The notes under the pieces: generated by a model
The model's input: only the letters and a program-made list of their open reading frames with translations
Database searches by the model: none
Told to the model about the DNA's origin: nothing
Made by a program: the position numbers and the translations under genes
Assembly: GCA_002321335.1 (NCBI GenBank)
Contig: DCMG01000163.1
Span: forward strand, 1 to 23,594
Reading direction: 5' to 3'
Length of the DNA stretch: 23,594 bases
Source: Bacteroidales bacterium UBA1628
GTDB lineage: Bacteria; Bacteroidota; Bacteroidia; Bacteroidales; UBA932
Shown here: positions 15,866 through 23,557 of the stretch, in pieces
How the letters are laid out: each line of letters begins with the position of its first letter
Position numbering within the stretch: position 1 is the stretch's first letter

Positions 15866-17188
15866 CTAAACAGGCTCGCCGATAAGTGTCGCGGAAGTGC
15901 AGGAAAGCACTTTGACATCCACATAGTCTCCGGCCTTGTGTCCTCTGCCCGGGAACACGCACATCTTGTTGCTTCCCGAGCGTCCGCAAAGTTCCTCCGG
16001 GTTCTTTTTTGACGGCCCTTCCACAAGAACCCTGAACGTCTTGCCGATGTCGTTCCGGTTGCTCTTGAGGCTCAGTTCGCTTTGCAGCGCGATGATCTCG
16101 TTCAGCCGTCTTGTCTTGACATCAAGCGGCACGTCGTCAGGGTAGTGCCTTGCGGCGAGAGTTCCGGGTCTTTCGGAATAGTAGAACATGTAGGCATAGT
16201 CGAAACCCACCTTGCGGAACAGCTCAAGTGTCTGCTGATGATCCTCTTCGGTCTCGGAGCAGAATCCGGCGATCACATCGGTGGTGATTCCGCAGTCCGG
16301 CAGGATCTCCCGGATTTTAGCCACACGCTCAAGGTACCATTCTGATGTGTAGCGCCGTCTCATCTTTTCCAGAAGCCTGTCGCTGCCCGACTGCACAGGC
16401 AGATGAATATGGTTGCAGATGTTGTCGTGTCTCGCCATTGCCTCTATCAACTCGTCGCTGATGTCCTTTGGATGGTTGGTGGCGAAACGCACCCTCAGCT
16501 CGGGACTGATCCCGGCCACCATCTCCAAAAGCTTCGGAAAGTCGCACGCCTCGCCGTCGGCCGGTTTCCAGTTGTAGGAATCCACGTTCTGCCCCAGCAG
16601 GGTCACTTCCTTGTACCCTTTGCCGAAGACATCACGCGCTTCATTCACAATTGTCTGCGGGTCTCTGCTTCTTTCCGCACCTCTGGTGTATGGCACGACG
16701 CAGTACGAGCAGACATTGTTGCATCCTCTCATGATGGAGATGAACGCTGAGACCCCGTTCCTGTCGGTCCTGACCGGCACGATGTCGGCGTAGGTCTCCT
16801 CATGGGAAAGCATCACGTTGATCTGTGGCTTGTCAGGAGCTATGTCCCTGAGCAATGCCGGAAGCGTCCTGTAGGAATCAGGACCGGCCACAAGGTCCAC
16901 CTTGTGTGTGTCCAGAAGCTTGTCCTTCAGCCTTTCGGCCATGCATCCGACAATCCCTACGACCACCCCAGACCTCTTTTCCTTTTGTTTGTGGAACACT
17001 TCGATACGCCCCCAGATCCTTTGCTCGGCGTTGTCCCTGACGGAGCAGGTGTTGGCGAGAATCACATCTGCGTCGTCCATAGACTCGGTGCGTTCGTAAC
17101 CTTCTTTCCCGAGAATCGAGAAAATCACCTCAGAGTCGCCGACATTCATCTGGCAACCGTAAGTCTCTATGTAAATCTTTTTGCTCAT
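15866..17188 (-). CDS. miaB: tRNA-2-methylthio-N6-isopentenyladenosine synthase (MiaB)
   Basis: This 440-residue radical SAM methylthiotransferase adds the 2-methylthio group to i6A37 in tRNAs reading UNN codons. The N-terminal MTTase domain holds the auxiliary cluster cysteines C12 (ETYGCQMN), C48 (ANTCSVR) and C82 (GCMAE). The radical SAM CxxxCxxC is C156/C160/C163 (MRGCNNVCSYCVVPYTRG). Further family phrases are LGQNVDSYNW, HLPVQSGSDRLL, TDVIAGFCSETEEDH and a C-terminal TRAM domain (GKTFRVLVEG to KVLSCTSATLIGEP). Length is standard. It is the first gene of the miaB-cls operon, with its -7 element 24 bp upstream, and is divergent from the rpoN operon. Confidence 0.97.
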   Translation of the reverse strand: MSKKIYIETYGCQMNVGDSEVIFSILGKEGYERTESMDDADVILANTCSVRDNAEQRIWGRIEVFHKQKEKRSGVVVGIVGCMAERLKDKLLDTHKVDLVAGPDSYRTLPALLRDIAPDKPQINVMLSHEETYADIVPVRTDRNGVSAFISIMRGCNNVCSYCVVPYTRGAERSRDPQTIVNEARDVFGKGYKEVTLLGQNVDSYNWKPADGEACDFPKLLEMVAGISPELRVRFATNHPKDISDELIEAMARHDNICNHIHLPVQSGSDRLLEKMRRRYTSEWYLERVAKIREILPDCGITTDVIAGFCSETEEDHQQTLELFRKVGFDYAYMFYYSERPGTLAARHYPDDVPLDVKTRRLNEIIALQSELSLKSNRNDIGKTFRVLVEGPSKKNPEELCGRSGSNKMCVFPGRGHKAGDYVDVKVLSCTSATLIGEPV

Positions 17189-17211
17189 TCCTTCCTTATA
17201 ACAGTCTTTTG

Positions 17212-17219
17212 CAAAGATA
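17212..17219 (-). promoter_or_regulatory. -7 promoter element of miaB
   Basis: On the minus strand TATCTTTG is a perfect TAnnTTTG match ending 23 bp before the miaB ATG. No canonical TTTG is seen 19-21 nt upstream. It forms one half of a divergent promoter region with the site at 17292. Confidence 0.6.
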
Positions 17220-17291
17220 GATAATAATCCTTGAATATGGCTTGGTGGTGTTTGTCAAATTGTCCATTAATGCTTATTATGGATTTTTTTC

Positions 17292-17299
17292 TATCTTTG
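17292..17299 (+). promoter_or_regulatory. -7 promoter element of the LEA-SPOR-rpoN operon
   Basis: TATCTTTG is a perfect TAnnTTTG match 19 bp before the ATG at 17319. No TTTG is found at the usual -33 distance; a TTG at 17260-17262 is too far away. Confidence 0.6.
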
Positions 17300-17318
17300 T
17301 AGAAACAGTGTTGACAAA

Positions 17319-17798
17319 ATGAAGACATTCAAGAGAACAATATTTGGCATTTTTGTCGCGTTGCTGGCCTGCGCCATACTTTCCGGGTGCTCCGGATTGA
17401 GAAAGGTCAAGGACATAAAGGTGACCTCGTGTGGCCTGGAGTCATATTCATTGAAAGGTCTGCGCTCTATTGACGCGGTGCTTGCCGTGGGAATCGACAA
17501 CCCTACGTTCGCATTCAAGGTGATGGATGTGAGCGGTACCGTGAAGTACAACGGAGAGGATTTCGCGAGCTACACCGCTGACACGATCAGCGTGGACAAG
17601 AAATGCTCGAAGGTCTATGACCTGCCTTGCACCGCGACCTTGAACGATGGTGTGAGCCTCATGAAACTGATGCAGATTGTAAAGAAGGGAAGTCTGGAAG
17701 GGTTCACAACAGATGTGACAGCAACCGTCAAACTCAAGAGCGGGGCAGGAACCACTCTGAAGTTCAAGAATATAGACCTTAACAAAATGACTGAATAG
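17319..17798 (+). CDS. LEA type 2-like lipoprotein
   Basis: The 159-residue product has a lipoprotein signal peptide with lipobox ILSGC (Cys24). The mature part has the pattern of LEA14/WHy beta-sandwich domains: SYSLKGLRSIDAVLAVGIDNPT, then VSGTVKYNGEDFASYTADTISVDKKCSK and a VTATVKLKSG strand. Such proteins are small periplasmic or outer-membrane lipoproteins of unclear function, often tied to envelope stress. It is the first gene of a tight plus-strand operon; the next ATG follows 4 bp after its stop. Confidence 0.8.
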   Translation: MKTFKRTIFGIFVALLACAILSGCSGLRKVKDIKVTSCGLESYSLKGLRSIDAVLAVGIDNPTFAFKVMDVSGTVKYNGEDFASYTADTISVDKKCSKVYDLPCTATLNDGVSLMKLMQIVKKGSLEGFTTDVTATVKLKSGAGTTLKFKNIDLNKMTE

Positions 17799-17802
17799 AT
17801 TT

Positions 17803-18363
17803 ATGGATATTTTGGTTCGTAAAATTCTTGCATTCGCATTGATAGCCCTTGCCACCGTCTCTCAGGCATTTGCGCAAGGATCTGCCGAGAAGCGAGATTC
17901 CGTCATTTACAGGCAGAGCGCGGCGATGGACTCCACGTTGGTGGGAAAGAATATATTCAATCTCCTTTCCGGCTATGGGGAAAATGATTCAAAGGTGACG
18001 GTGCATCAGTCCCAGCGGATTCTGAATGCTTTTGAATCCCATCTTGCCGCTAATCCTTCAAGGACTTCCACCGGCTTCAGAGTCAGGATATTCAATGACA
18101 ACAAGCAGACTTCCAGAAATGATTCAGAGGCGGCTTTGGCGCGCTTTAAGGGAATGTTCCCCGGTGTTTCGGCCTATCGGACATATTTCAATCCATTCTT
18201 CAGGGTCACGGTCGGTGATTTCCGCACAAAGTCCGAGGCCATGCAACTTCTTCAGCAGGTCAAGGGATCTTTCCCGACTGCATTCATCGTAAAGGAAACA
18301 ATCGGTTATCCAGTGGTTGACCGGTTTCATTCCTACACTGTAGAGACCGTTAATCAGGAATAA
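17803..18363 (+). CDS. Secreted SPOR-domain protein
   Basis: The 186-residue product has a signal peptide (residues 1-25, ending SQAFAQG). Residues about 93-172 fit a SPOR-type fold: FRVRIFNDNKQTSRNDSEAA, FKGMFPGVSAYRTYFNPFFR, VTVGDFRTKSEAMQLLQQVK and FPTAFIVKE. SPOR domains bind peptidoglycan stripped of stem peptides, usually at division sites, so a periplasmic cell-wall role is likely. It lies between the LEA-like lipoprotein (4 bp) and rpoN (3 bp), which indicates cotranscription. Confidence 0.8.
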   Translation: MDILVRKILAFALIALATVSQAFAQGSAEKRDSVIYRQSAAMDSTLVGKNIFNLLSGYGENDSKVTVHQSQRILNAFESHLAANPSRTSTGFRVRIFNDNKQTSRNDSEAALARFKGMFPGVSAYRTYFNPFFRVTVGDFRTKSEAMQLLQQVKGSFPTAFIVKETIGYPVVDRFHSYTVETVNQE

Positions 18364-18366
18364 GTT

Positions 18367-19779
18367 ATGCTCAAGCAAGGACTAGAACTCAAACAGACTC
18401 AGAAACTTTCACCGCTTCAGATTCAGACGATCAAACTCATCGAGTTGCCGATTCAGGAACTGGAGCAGAAGGTCAAGGCTGAATTGGAGGACAATCCGGT
18501 GCTTGACGATTCTCCGTCTCCGGAAAAGAGCGAGGACAATGACGAGCCAAAGGACATCTCGATTGACGAGATTGACGAGAATGATCCGATTCCTGCCTAT
18601 AAACTTCATGTGAACAATTACGGGAAGGACGAGCGGCCTCAGTACAACACGTTTTCCGTCAAGGAGAGTTTCACCCAGAGCCTGATGGAGCAGCTCGGCT
18701 ACCGCAACCTGTCGAAGCATGACCACGATGTGGCCGCTTTCATCATCGGTAGCCTGGACAGTGACGGCTACCTTCGCAGGGACATTGACAGCATAGTGGA
18801 TGACCTCGCTTTCAGAGCTAACATCGAGTCCTCCCCGGAGGAGGTTCTGAAAATGTTGAAGGTGATCCAGGAATTCGAACCAGCCGGAGTGGGAGCCAGA
18901 GATCTGCGCGAGTGCCTTCTCCTTCAGTTGAGGGCTCAGGAGCAGACGAAGACCGTGCGGACAGCCGAAACCATTCTGACGGATTATTTCGCCGAGTTTT
19001 CCAACAGGCATTTCCAGAAGATCATAACCAAACTCGGATTGAGCGAGGAAGAGATGAAGGCTGTCATGGCCAAGATTGTCAAGTTGAATCCGGCTCCCGG
19101 CGGTCAGATAGATGATTCCTATAATGACCAGGCTCAGCAGATTGTGCCGGATTTCGTGTTGGATATAGTGAACGGGGAACTGAAATTGTCAATGCCTCGC
19201 TTCAATATTCCTGAGATTCGTGTGAACCGTAAGTATGCCGATCTGCTTGCCGAGGCTCAGGGGTCTTCTGACAGACAGAAGAAAGAGGCAGCGACGTTCG
19301 TGAAACAGAAGCTGGATTCTGCAAAATGGTTTGTCGAGGCTCTGAAGCAGCGCTATAATACTCTGGAGAGCACGATGAAGGCTATCATCGACTACCAGCA
19401 TGATTATTTCATGGATGGGGATGAGTCTCACCTCAAGCCTATGGTTCTGAAAGATATAGCGGAGAAGACAGGCTTTGATATCTCGACGATATCCAGAGTT
19501 GTGAACAGTAAGTACATAGAGACGCATTTTGGAATATATCCGCTGAAATATTTCTTCTCCGAGGGACTTGAGAACCAGGATGGTGAGGAGGTTTCCACTC
19601 GTGAACTAAAGAAGGCTTTGCGGGAGTGTGTGGATGCGGAAAACAAGCGTAAGCCGTTGACTGACGATCAGTTGGTCGCCGAGATGAACAAGCGCGGCTA
19701 TAAGGTGGCGCGCCGCACGATCGCCAAGTACCGTGACCAGCTCGACATCCCTAAGGCCCGTCTCCGCAAGGAACTGTGA
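18367..19779 (+). CDS. rpoN: RNA polymerase sigma-54 factor
   Basis: The 470-residue product has the three RpoN regions. The N-terminal activator-interacting region I is KQGLELKQTQKLSPLQIQTI with IELPIQELEQKV and ELEDNPVL. An acidic region II follows at about 50-75. The core-binding and DNA-binding part carries EFEPAGVGARDLRECLLLQL, LNPAPGG, VPDFVL and ISTISRVVNSKYI (helix-turn-helix). The RpoN box is ARRTIAKYRD at 448-457. It directs transcription from -24/-12 promoters together with AAA+ enhancer-binding proteins. It is the third gene of its operon, with its ATG 3 bp after the SPOR gene stop. No sigma-54 activator gene lies in the window. Confidence 0.97.
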   Translation: MLKQGLELKQTQKLSPLQIQTIKLIELPIQELEQKVKAELEDNPVLDDSPSPEKSEDNDEPKDISIDEIDENDPIPAYKLHVNNYGKDERPQYNTFSVKESFTQSLMEQLGYRNLSKHDHDVAAFIIGSLDSDGYLRRDIDSIVDDLAFRANIESSPEEVLKMLKVIQEFEPAGVGARDLRECLLLQLRAQEQTKTVRTAETILTDYFAEFSNRHFQKIITKLGLSEEEMKAVMAKIVKLNPAPGGQIDDSYNDQAQQIVPDFVLDIVNGELKLSMPRFNIPEIRVNRKYADLLAEAQGSSDRQKKEAATFVKQKLDSAKWFVEALKQRYNTLESTMKAIIDYQHDYFMDGDESHLKPMVLKDIAEKTGFDISTISRVVNSKYIETHFGIYPLKYFFSEGLENQDGEEVSTRELKKALRECVDAENKRKPLTDDQLVAEMNKRGYKVARRTIAKYRDQLDIPKARLRKEL

Positions 19780-19870
19780 TAACATGCTGTTGCACTTGAC
19801 GTTCTCCGTTCTCCGCGCATATTTTTCCAAAACAGCCTGAAAGAAAATTTAGAGGGCAGTGGAAGATTAA

Positions 19871-19957
19871 GCGCGCGCAGCGCGTAGCGACGCAAGGGGT
19901 TTGGGGAGAACGCTCCCCAATGCCCCACCGGGGCTGTCACGAAGTGACTGGGGGTGG
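19871..19957. repeat. Structured GC-rich intergenic repeat unit
   Basis: After GCGCGCGCAGCGCG (19871-19884) come two adjacent hairpins. The first pairs GGGGAG (19903-19908) with CTCCCC (19913-19918) and outer GGGG (19896-19899) with CCCC (19923-19926). The second pairs GTCAC (19936-19940) with GTGAC (19944-19948) and CCACC (19925-19929) with GGTGG (19953-19957). It is compositionally unlike its AT-rich flanks and has no ORF of note. It resembles mobile or dispersed intergenic elements, but only one copy is in this window. Confidence 0.5.
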
Positions 19958-19963
19958 AAGGTT

Positions 19964-19999
19964 AAGTTGTAATTATTGGCATACCAATAATTACAACTT
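19964..19999. terminator. Perfect inverted repeat overlapping the upp stop codon
   Basis: Arms 19964-19979 and 19984-19999 (AAGTTGTAATTATTGG and its exact complement) pair over 16 bp around the loop CATA. The upp stop (19991-19993) and last codons are in the right arm. Neither side has a T run, so it may act as a 3' end stabiliser or a shared end of the convergent rpoN and upp transcripts rather than a standard intrinsic terminator. Confidence 0.5.
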
Positions 20000-20644
20000 C
20001 GCGCCGAAGGCGAGGTCGCCGGCGTCTCCCAGACCAGGGACGATGTAGGAGTGGCTGGTCAGTTCTTCGTCAACAGCGGCGGTCCAAAGGGTAGTGTTCT
20101 CCGGAAGGTGTTTCTGGAGGAACTCGATGGCGTAGATGCTGGCGATAGGGCAGACGAAGTGCGTGTGGGCCGGCTCTCCGCCTTCCTGAATAAGTTTGCG
20201 GTAGCCGATCTCGATTGACGAGCCTGTCGCAAGCATGGTGTCCGCGATGATCAGAGTCTTTCCTGTCAGGTCAGGGCAGGTGCAGTACTCCACGTTGATG
20301 TGGAACTCGTCTCCCTTGTCATATTTCCTGAAAGCCGCGATGAAAGCGTTCTCAGCGTTGTCGAAAACGTCAAGGACACCTTTGTGAAGAGGCAGACCGG
20401 CGCGCAGGATGGTGGAAACCACAATCTTTGCGTCGCAGGTACGCACTCTTGCAGTGGCAAGCGGAGTGGTGACATCCTTCGGGCTGTAATCCAGCACCTT
20501 GCTGATCTCGTAGGCAAAGATATGCCCCAACCTTTCAAGGTTGTAACGGAAACGGAGGCTGTCTTTCTGAACGGTTTTGTCACGCATCTGCGCAACGATG
20601 TTGTTGAGGACCGAATCGGTCTCGCCAAGATTGATGACTTTCAT
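19991..20644 (-). CDS. upp: Uracil phosphoribosyltransferase
   Basis: The 217-residue cytosolic enzyme of pyrimidine salvage converts uracil and PRPP to UMP. The PRPP loop is visible at D135-S143 (IIADTMLATGSS) and the uracil-binding C-terminus at about 200-212 (YIVPGLGDAGDLAFG). RVRTCDAKIVVSTILRAGLPLHKGV is the conserved central segment. Length is standard for the Bacteroidetes form. It has its own promoter just after radC and ends in a perfect hairpin facing rpoN. Confidence 0.95.
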   Translation of the reverse strand: MKVINLGETDSVLNNIVAQMRDKTVQKDSLRFRYNLERLGHIFAYEISKVLDYSPKDVTTPLATARVRTCDAKIVVSTILRAGLPLHKGVLDVFDNAENAFIAAFRKYDKGDEFHINVEYCTCPDLTGKTLIIADTMLATGSSIEIGYRKLIQEGGEPAHTHFVCPIASIYAIEFLQKHLPENTTLWTAAVDEELTSHSYIVPGLGDAGDLAFGAKL

Positions 20645-20672
20645 TGGTTTCTCGAAATTGATTTTCGAAAAC

Positions 20673-20704
20673 CAAAAGTAGGGATTTATTTTCAGACCAG
20701 CAAA
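20673..20704 (-). promoter_or_regulatory. Promoter of upp (TTTG-N20-TACTTTTG)
   Basis: On the minus strand a TTTG -33 element (20704-20701) is followed after exactly 20 nt by TACTTTTG (20680-20673), a perfect TAnnTTTG -7 element. The 5' untranslated region of about 22-30 nt contains a small inverted repeat TCGAAA/TTTCGA (20652-20657, 20663-20668). Confidence 0.75.
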
Positions 20705-20712
20705 TTTTTTCG

Positions 20713-21420
20713 TTACTCCAATGCTGCCTCCAATGCCGCCATTGTCACCCTGTCATCGGCGAAACTGAAGTAACAATCATCGCAGACGATGATGTGGTCA
20801 AGCAGCGCGATGTCGAAAGTGTTCGCGGCCTTTTTCATTCGTTCTGTTTCCGTCAGGTCGCTTTGCCCCGGCCTTGGGTTGCCGGACGGGTGATTGTGCA
20901 CCATTATCATACCGCTGGCACGCTTGTCCAACGCCATTCTCACCACCAACTTCGGATCGACCACCGTGGAAGAAATACCTCCCAGACTTATCATCTCCTT
21001 GTGGATGATGTAGTTGGCCCTGTTCAGAAGAATGATCCAGAATTCTTCGTGGTCCAGACCTTTGAGGTGGGTGCGCATCATTCTGAACACGATTTCGGCA
21101 TTGGTCAAGGGAACCTTCTCTATCCCGGGGTCTTCAAGACAGCATCTTTTCCCTAGTTCGAAGGCGGCGGCTATGGCCGTGTACCTGACGCTGCCGATTC
21201 CGCCAATCTCTTTCATCCTTGCCGCATCCATTCCGGCGATGTTGGACAGTTTGCCTTCACCTTCGGCCAACAGCCTGTTGGCGACCTCAATCACATTTTC
21301 CTTTTGGGTTCCCGACCCGATCAGAATGGCGAGCAGTTCGGCGTTGCTCATCGCTCCCGCTCCTTTGGACAGCATCTTTTCCCGTGGCCTTTCGTCCACA
21401 CAGATTTCTTTGAGTTTCAT
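20713..21420 (-). CDS. radC: RadC family JAMM-domain protein
   Basis: The 235-residue product has an N-terminal helix-hairpin-helix region (AELLAILIGSGTQKENV, then GMDAARMKEIGGIGSVRYTAIAAAFELGKR). Its C-terminal MPN/JAMM domain carries the metal ligands H175, H177 and D188 (VHNHPSGNPRPGQSD) with the upstream acidic EEFWIILLN. RadC proteins were once linked to DNA repair, but their catalytic function is still unsettled. The length and motifs are complete. It lies between transketolase and upp on the same strand, with gaps at both ends. Confidence 0.93.
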   Translation of the reverse strand: MKLKEICVDERPREKMLSKGAGAMSNAELLAILIGSGTQKENVIEVANRLLAEGEGKLSNIAGMDAARMKEIGGIGSVRYTAIAAAFELGKRCCLEDPGIEKVPLTNAEIVFRMMRTHLKGLDHEEFWIILLNRANYIIHKEMISLGGISSTVVDPKLVVRMALDKRASGMIMVHNHPSGNPRPGQSDLTETERMKKAANTFDIALLDHIIVCDDCYFSFADDRVTMAALEAALE

Positions 21421-21449
21421 AGTTTGTTGTCATTTATCGCGGACATCCG

Positions 21450-21468
21450 GGAATATTCCGGATATTCC
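21450..21468. repeat. Tandem GAATATTCC-type palindromes upstream of radC
   Basis: GGAATATTCC (21450-21459) is a perfect 10-bp palindrome followed directly by GGATATTCC (21460-21468). The short tract holds three GAATAT/ATATTC hexamers and lies 30 bp before the radC ATG, where it could be an operator-like site or part of the dispersed motif set. Confidence 0.4.
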
Positions 21469-21510
21469 TAGGCGGCCGCTGTATTCACTGGCGGCAAGAT
21501 AGGCATAGTA

Positions 21511-21559
21511 AACAGAAAAAAAGTCAAGAAACATAAATGCCTCCTGACTTTTTTCTGTT
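21511..21559 (-). terminator. Terminator of the transketolase operon
   Basis: Arms 21511-21526 and 21545-21559 pair with one bulged base, extended inward by GTCA-x-GA/TC-x-TGAC. Read on the minus strand, GTCAGGA and TCTTGAC flank the loop and are followed by seven T. It lies about 20 bp after the stop of the transketolase C-terminal subunit. TTTCTGTTTTTTAT occurs twice (21552 and 21571). Confidence 0.8.
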
Positions 21560-21580
21560 TTTTATGAAAATTTCTGTTTT

Positions 21581-22531
21581 TTATTTCCTTTCCAGAACTT
21601 TTCTGGCGGCCTCGACGATGTGTGGAGCGTCGATTCCGTAAGCGGCGAGAAGCTCGGACGGGGTTCCGCTCTGGCCGAACTCGTCACGTCCGTTGACATA
21701 TTCAATCGGCTTGGGGGAAGTGGCGGCGAGAACTCCGGCTATCAGTTCGCCAAGACCTCCGGCCATGTTGTGCTCCTCGGCGACGACAACGGCTCCGGTC
21801 TTGATTGCGGAGGCGATGACTGTCTTGGTGTCAAGCGGCTTGATGGTGGCGATGTCGATGACCTCGGCGCAGATGCCTTCCGCCTCAAGAGTCTCGGCGG
21901 CCTGAAGAGCCTCCCAAACCATGTGTCCGGTGGCGAAGATAGTAACATCCTTGCCTTCGTTCAGAATGTATGCCTTTCCGATCTCGAACGGCTCGTCCGG
22001 GGTGAAATCGGCGACTTTCGGACGTCCGAAACGCAGGTAGACCGGGCCGTCGTATTTGGCGGCTGCGATTGTCGCATTCTTGGTCTGCGTCCAGTCGCAA
22101 GGGTTCAGAACAACCATGTCAGGAAGGGCGCGCATAAGGGCGATGTCTTCCATTGTCTGGTGTGTGGCTCCGTCCTCGCCGAGGGTGATTCCGGCGTGTG
22201 AAGAGGCTATCTTGACATTGGTTTTGCCGTAGCAGACTTCCATCCTGACCTGATCGTAAACACGGCCGGTCACGAATTCGGCAAACGATCCGGCGAACGG
22301 AATCTTGCCGGCGAGAGCCATTCCGGAGGCCACGCCTATCATGTTGGACTCGGCGATTCCGCACTCATAGTATCTTTCAGGGAACTCGGCCGCGAAAGCG
22401 TCCATCTTGAGTGAGCCCTTGAGGTCGGCGGTCAAAGCCACGACCCTTGAGTCTGCCTTTCCGGCTTCAAGAAGGCCGGCTCCAAAACCACTGCGGGTGT
22501 CCTTCTTTCCTCTATCTGTATATTTCTTCAT
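21581..22531 (-). CDS. Transketolase, C-terminal (pyrimidine-binding) subunit
   Basis: The 316-residue product corresponds to the second half of transketolase. It has the pyrimidine-binding domain (RVVALTADLKGS, YYECGIAESNMIGVASGMALAG with the conserved Glu, FAEFVTGRVYDQVRMEVCY, SSHAGITLGEDGATHQTMEDIALMR) and a C-terminal transketolase_C domain (VIDIATIKPLD, VVVAEEHNMAGGLGELIAGVL). With the N-terminal subunit encoded 12 bp upstream it forms the two-piece enzyme that moves two-carbon units between sugar phosphates in the pentose phosphate pathway. A terminator follows. Confidence 0.95.
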   Translation of the reverse strand: MKKYTDRGKKDTRSGFGAGLLEAGKADSRVVALTADLKGSLKMDAFAAEFPERYYECGIAESNMIGVASGMALAGKIPFAGSFAEFVTGRVYDQVRMEVCYGKTNVKIASSHAGITLGEDGATHQTMEDIALMRALPDMVVLNPCDWTQTKNATIAAAKYDGPVYLRFGRPKVADFTPDEPFEIGKAYILNEGKDVTIFATGHMVWEALQAAETLEAEGICAEVIDIATIKPLDTKTVIASAIKTGAVVVAEEHNMAGGLGELIAGVLAATSPKPIEYVNGRDEFGQSGTPSELLAAYGIDAPHIVEAARKVLERK

Positions 22532-22543
22532 GATATTCGTGAA

Positions 22544-23389
22544 TTAAAAATCTCCCAATGTCTCCTCAAGCTGGCTCAAAGCGTTTCGGCACTGCTCCTC
22601 TGAAGGCACGCTGCCGTGCCATTTGTGGGTGCCAGCCATGAAATCAACCCCGTGTCCCATCTCTGTCTTGAACAGAATCATCTTCGGCTTGCCGTTTCCG
22701 GCTCCCGCCTTTGCCTGCGCGAACGTCTCAAGGATCTTGTCCATGTCATGACCATCGGCGATGATGACTTCCCATCCGAAAGCCTTCCATTTGGCCTCAA
22801 GGTCTCCAAGACCTGCCACTTCCTCGGTGGTGCCGTCGATTTGCTGGCCGTTCCAGTCTGTCATGGCGATTAAGTTGTCGGCCTTGTGGTGGGCTGCGAA
22901 CATCGCCGCCTCCCAGATCTGTCCTTCCTCGGTCTCACCGTCTCCGCAGAGGACGAAGACGTTGTGGGGGTCGTTGTCGGCTTTCTTCGCCAGAGCCGCA
23001 CCTACGGCGACTGAAAGTCCTTGTCCGAGGGAACCTGCCGCCTGGGCCACACCCGGAAGACCTTTCCTGACTGAAGGATGGCCCTGAAGGCGGCTTCCGA
23101 ATTTGCGGAATGTGCCGAGTTCGGATGTAGGGAAGTAACCTGCTCTGGAAAGAATAGAATAGTACATTGGAGTCAGGTGTCCGGCTGAGAGGATGAACAT
23201 GTCCTGATCCTTCGCCGCGCGTGTCCAGGTCGCAGGATTCTGGTCCATGACATTGAAGTACAGGGCTGTCATGAAGTCAGCGCTGCTCATGGATCCGCCC
23301 GGATGGCCGGAGTTGGCCTTGACGACCATTCTGATGATGTCCCTCCTTACTTGGGAGGCAATCTTTTTCAGATCTTCTGTTGACTGCAT
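22544..23389 (-). CDS. Transketolase, N-terminal (thiamine diphosphate-binding) subunit
   Basis: The 281-residue product has the first half of transketolase: NSGHPGGSMSSADFMTALYF (26-45), the GHPS histidine H104, AGSLGQGLSVAVGAA (118-132) and the thiamine diphosphate/metal motif GDGETEEGQIWEA beginning at 149 and ending with N180 (MTDWN). It is split from the C-terminal half by 12 bp and in its own frame, a common arrangement in anaerobes rather than a frameshift, since each half has an appropriate start and end. Its promoter region is shared with a divergent E2 gene. Confidence 0.95.
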   Translation of the reverse strand: MQSTEDLKKIASQVRRDIIRMVVKANSGHPGGSMSSADFMTALYFNVMDQNPATWTRAAKDQDMFILSAGHLTPMYYSILSRAGYFPTSELGTFRKFGSRLQGHPSVRKGLPGVAQAAGSLGQGLSVAVGAALAKKADNDPHNVFVLCGDGETEEGQIWEAAMFAAHHKADNLIAMTDWNGQQIDGTTEEVAGLGDLEAKWKAFGWEVIIADGHDMDKILETFAQAKAGAGNGKPKMILFKTEMGHGVDFMAGTHKWHGSVPSEEQCRNALSQLEETLGDF

Positions 23390-23439
23390 TTTCTATTTGA
23401 TATTTTGAATTTGAAATATGCTAATTCGTTTATAGGCTA

Positions 23440-23447
23440 CAAATATA
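23440..23447 (-). promoter_or_regulatory. -7 element of the transketolase operon
   Basis: On the minus strand TATATTTG matches TAnnTTTG, 50 bp before the transketolase ATG. No TTTG is seen at the expected -33 position. It is divergent from the element at 23475. Confidence 0.5.
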
Positions 23448-23474
23448 ATCCTTTTTTATGTCAGGAAGAAATTT

Positions 23475-23482
23475 TAACTTTG
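23475..23482 (+). promoter_or_regulatory. -7 element of the E2 gene
   Basis: TAACTTTG is a perfect TAnnTTTG match 75 bp before the ATG at 23558; no clear TTTG lies 20 nt upstream. A 5' leader of about 65 nt would result. Confidence 0.5.
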
Positions 23483-23557
23483 TGTGTATAAGATGCCGTT
23501 TTTTGATTGTTAGAAGGAACGGCCTTGGAATTGGAGAATTTACAATCATTATAATTA

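Larger units (their letters stand above)
122..22538. repeat. Dispersed over-represented hexamer GAATAT/ATATTC
   Basis: By hand count GAATAT occurs about 40 times and ATATTC about 30 times on the plus strand. Base composition predicts roughly 4-5 each. About half of the occurrences lie in 1-8120; only about five occur after 19540. Fully palindromic GAATATTC is at 1773, 2219, 5106, 14510 and 21451. Sites are both coding and intergenic, in both orientations. Confidence 0.6.

Noticed and set aside
22532..22543. Frameshift splitting one transketolase gene into two
   Set aside because: Each half has a proper start and stop with a 12-bp spacer and complete domains; two-subunit transketolases are common in anaerobes.
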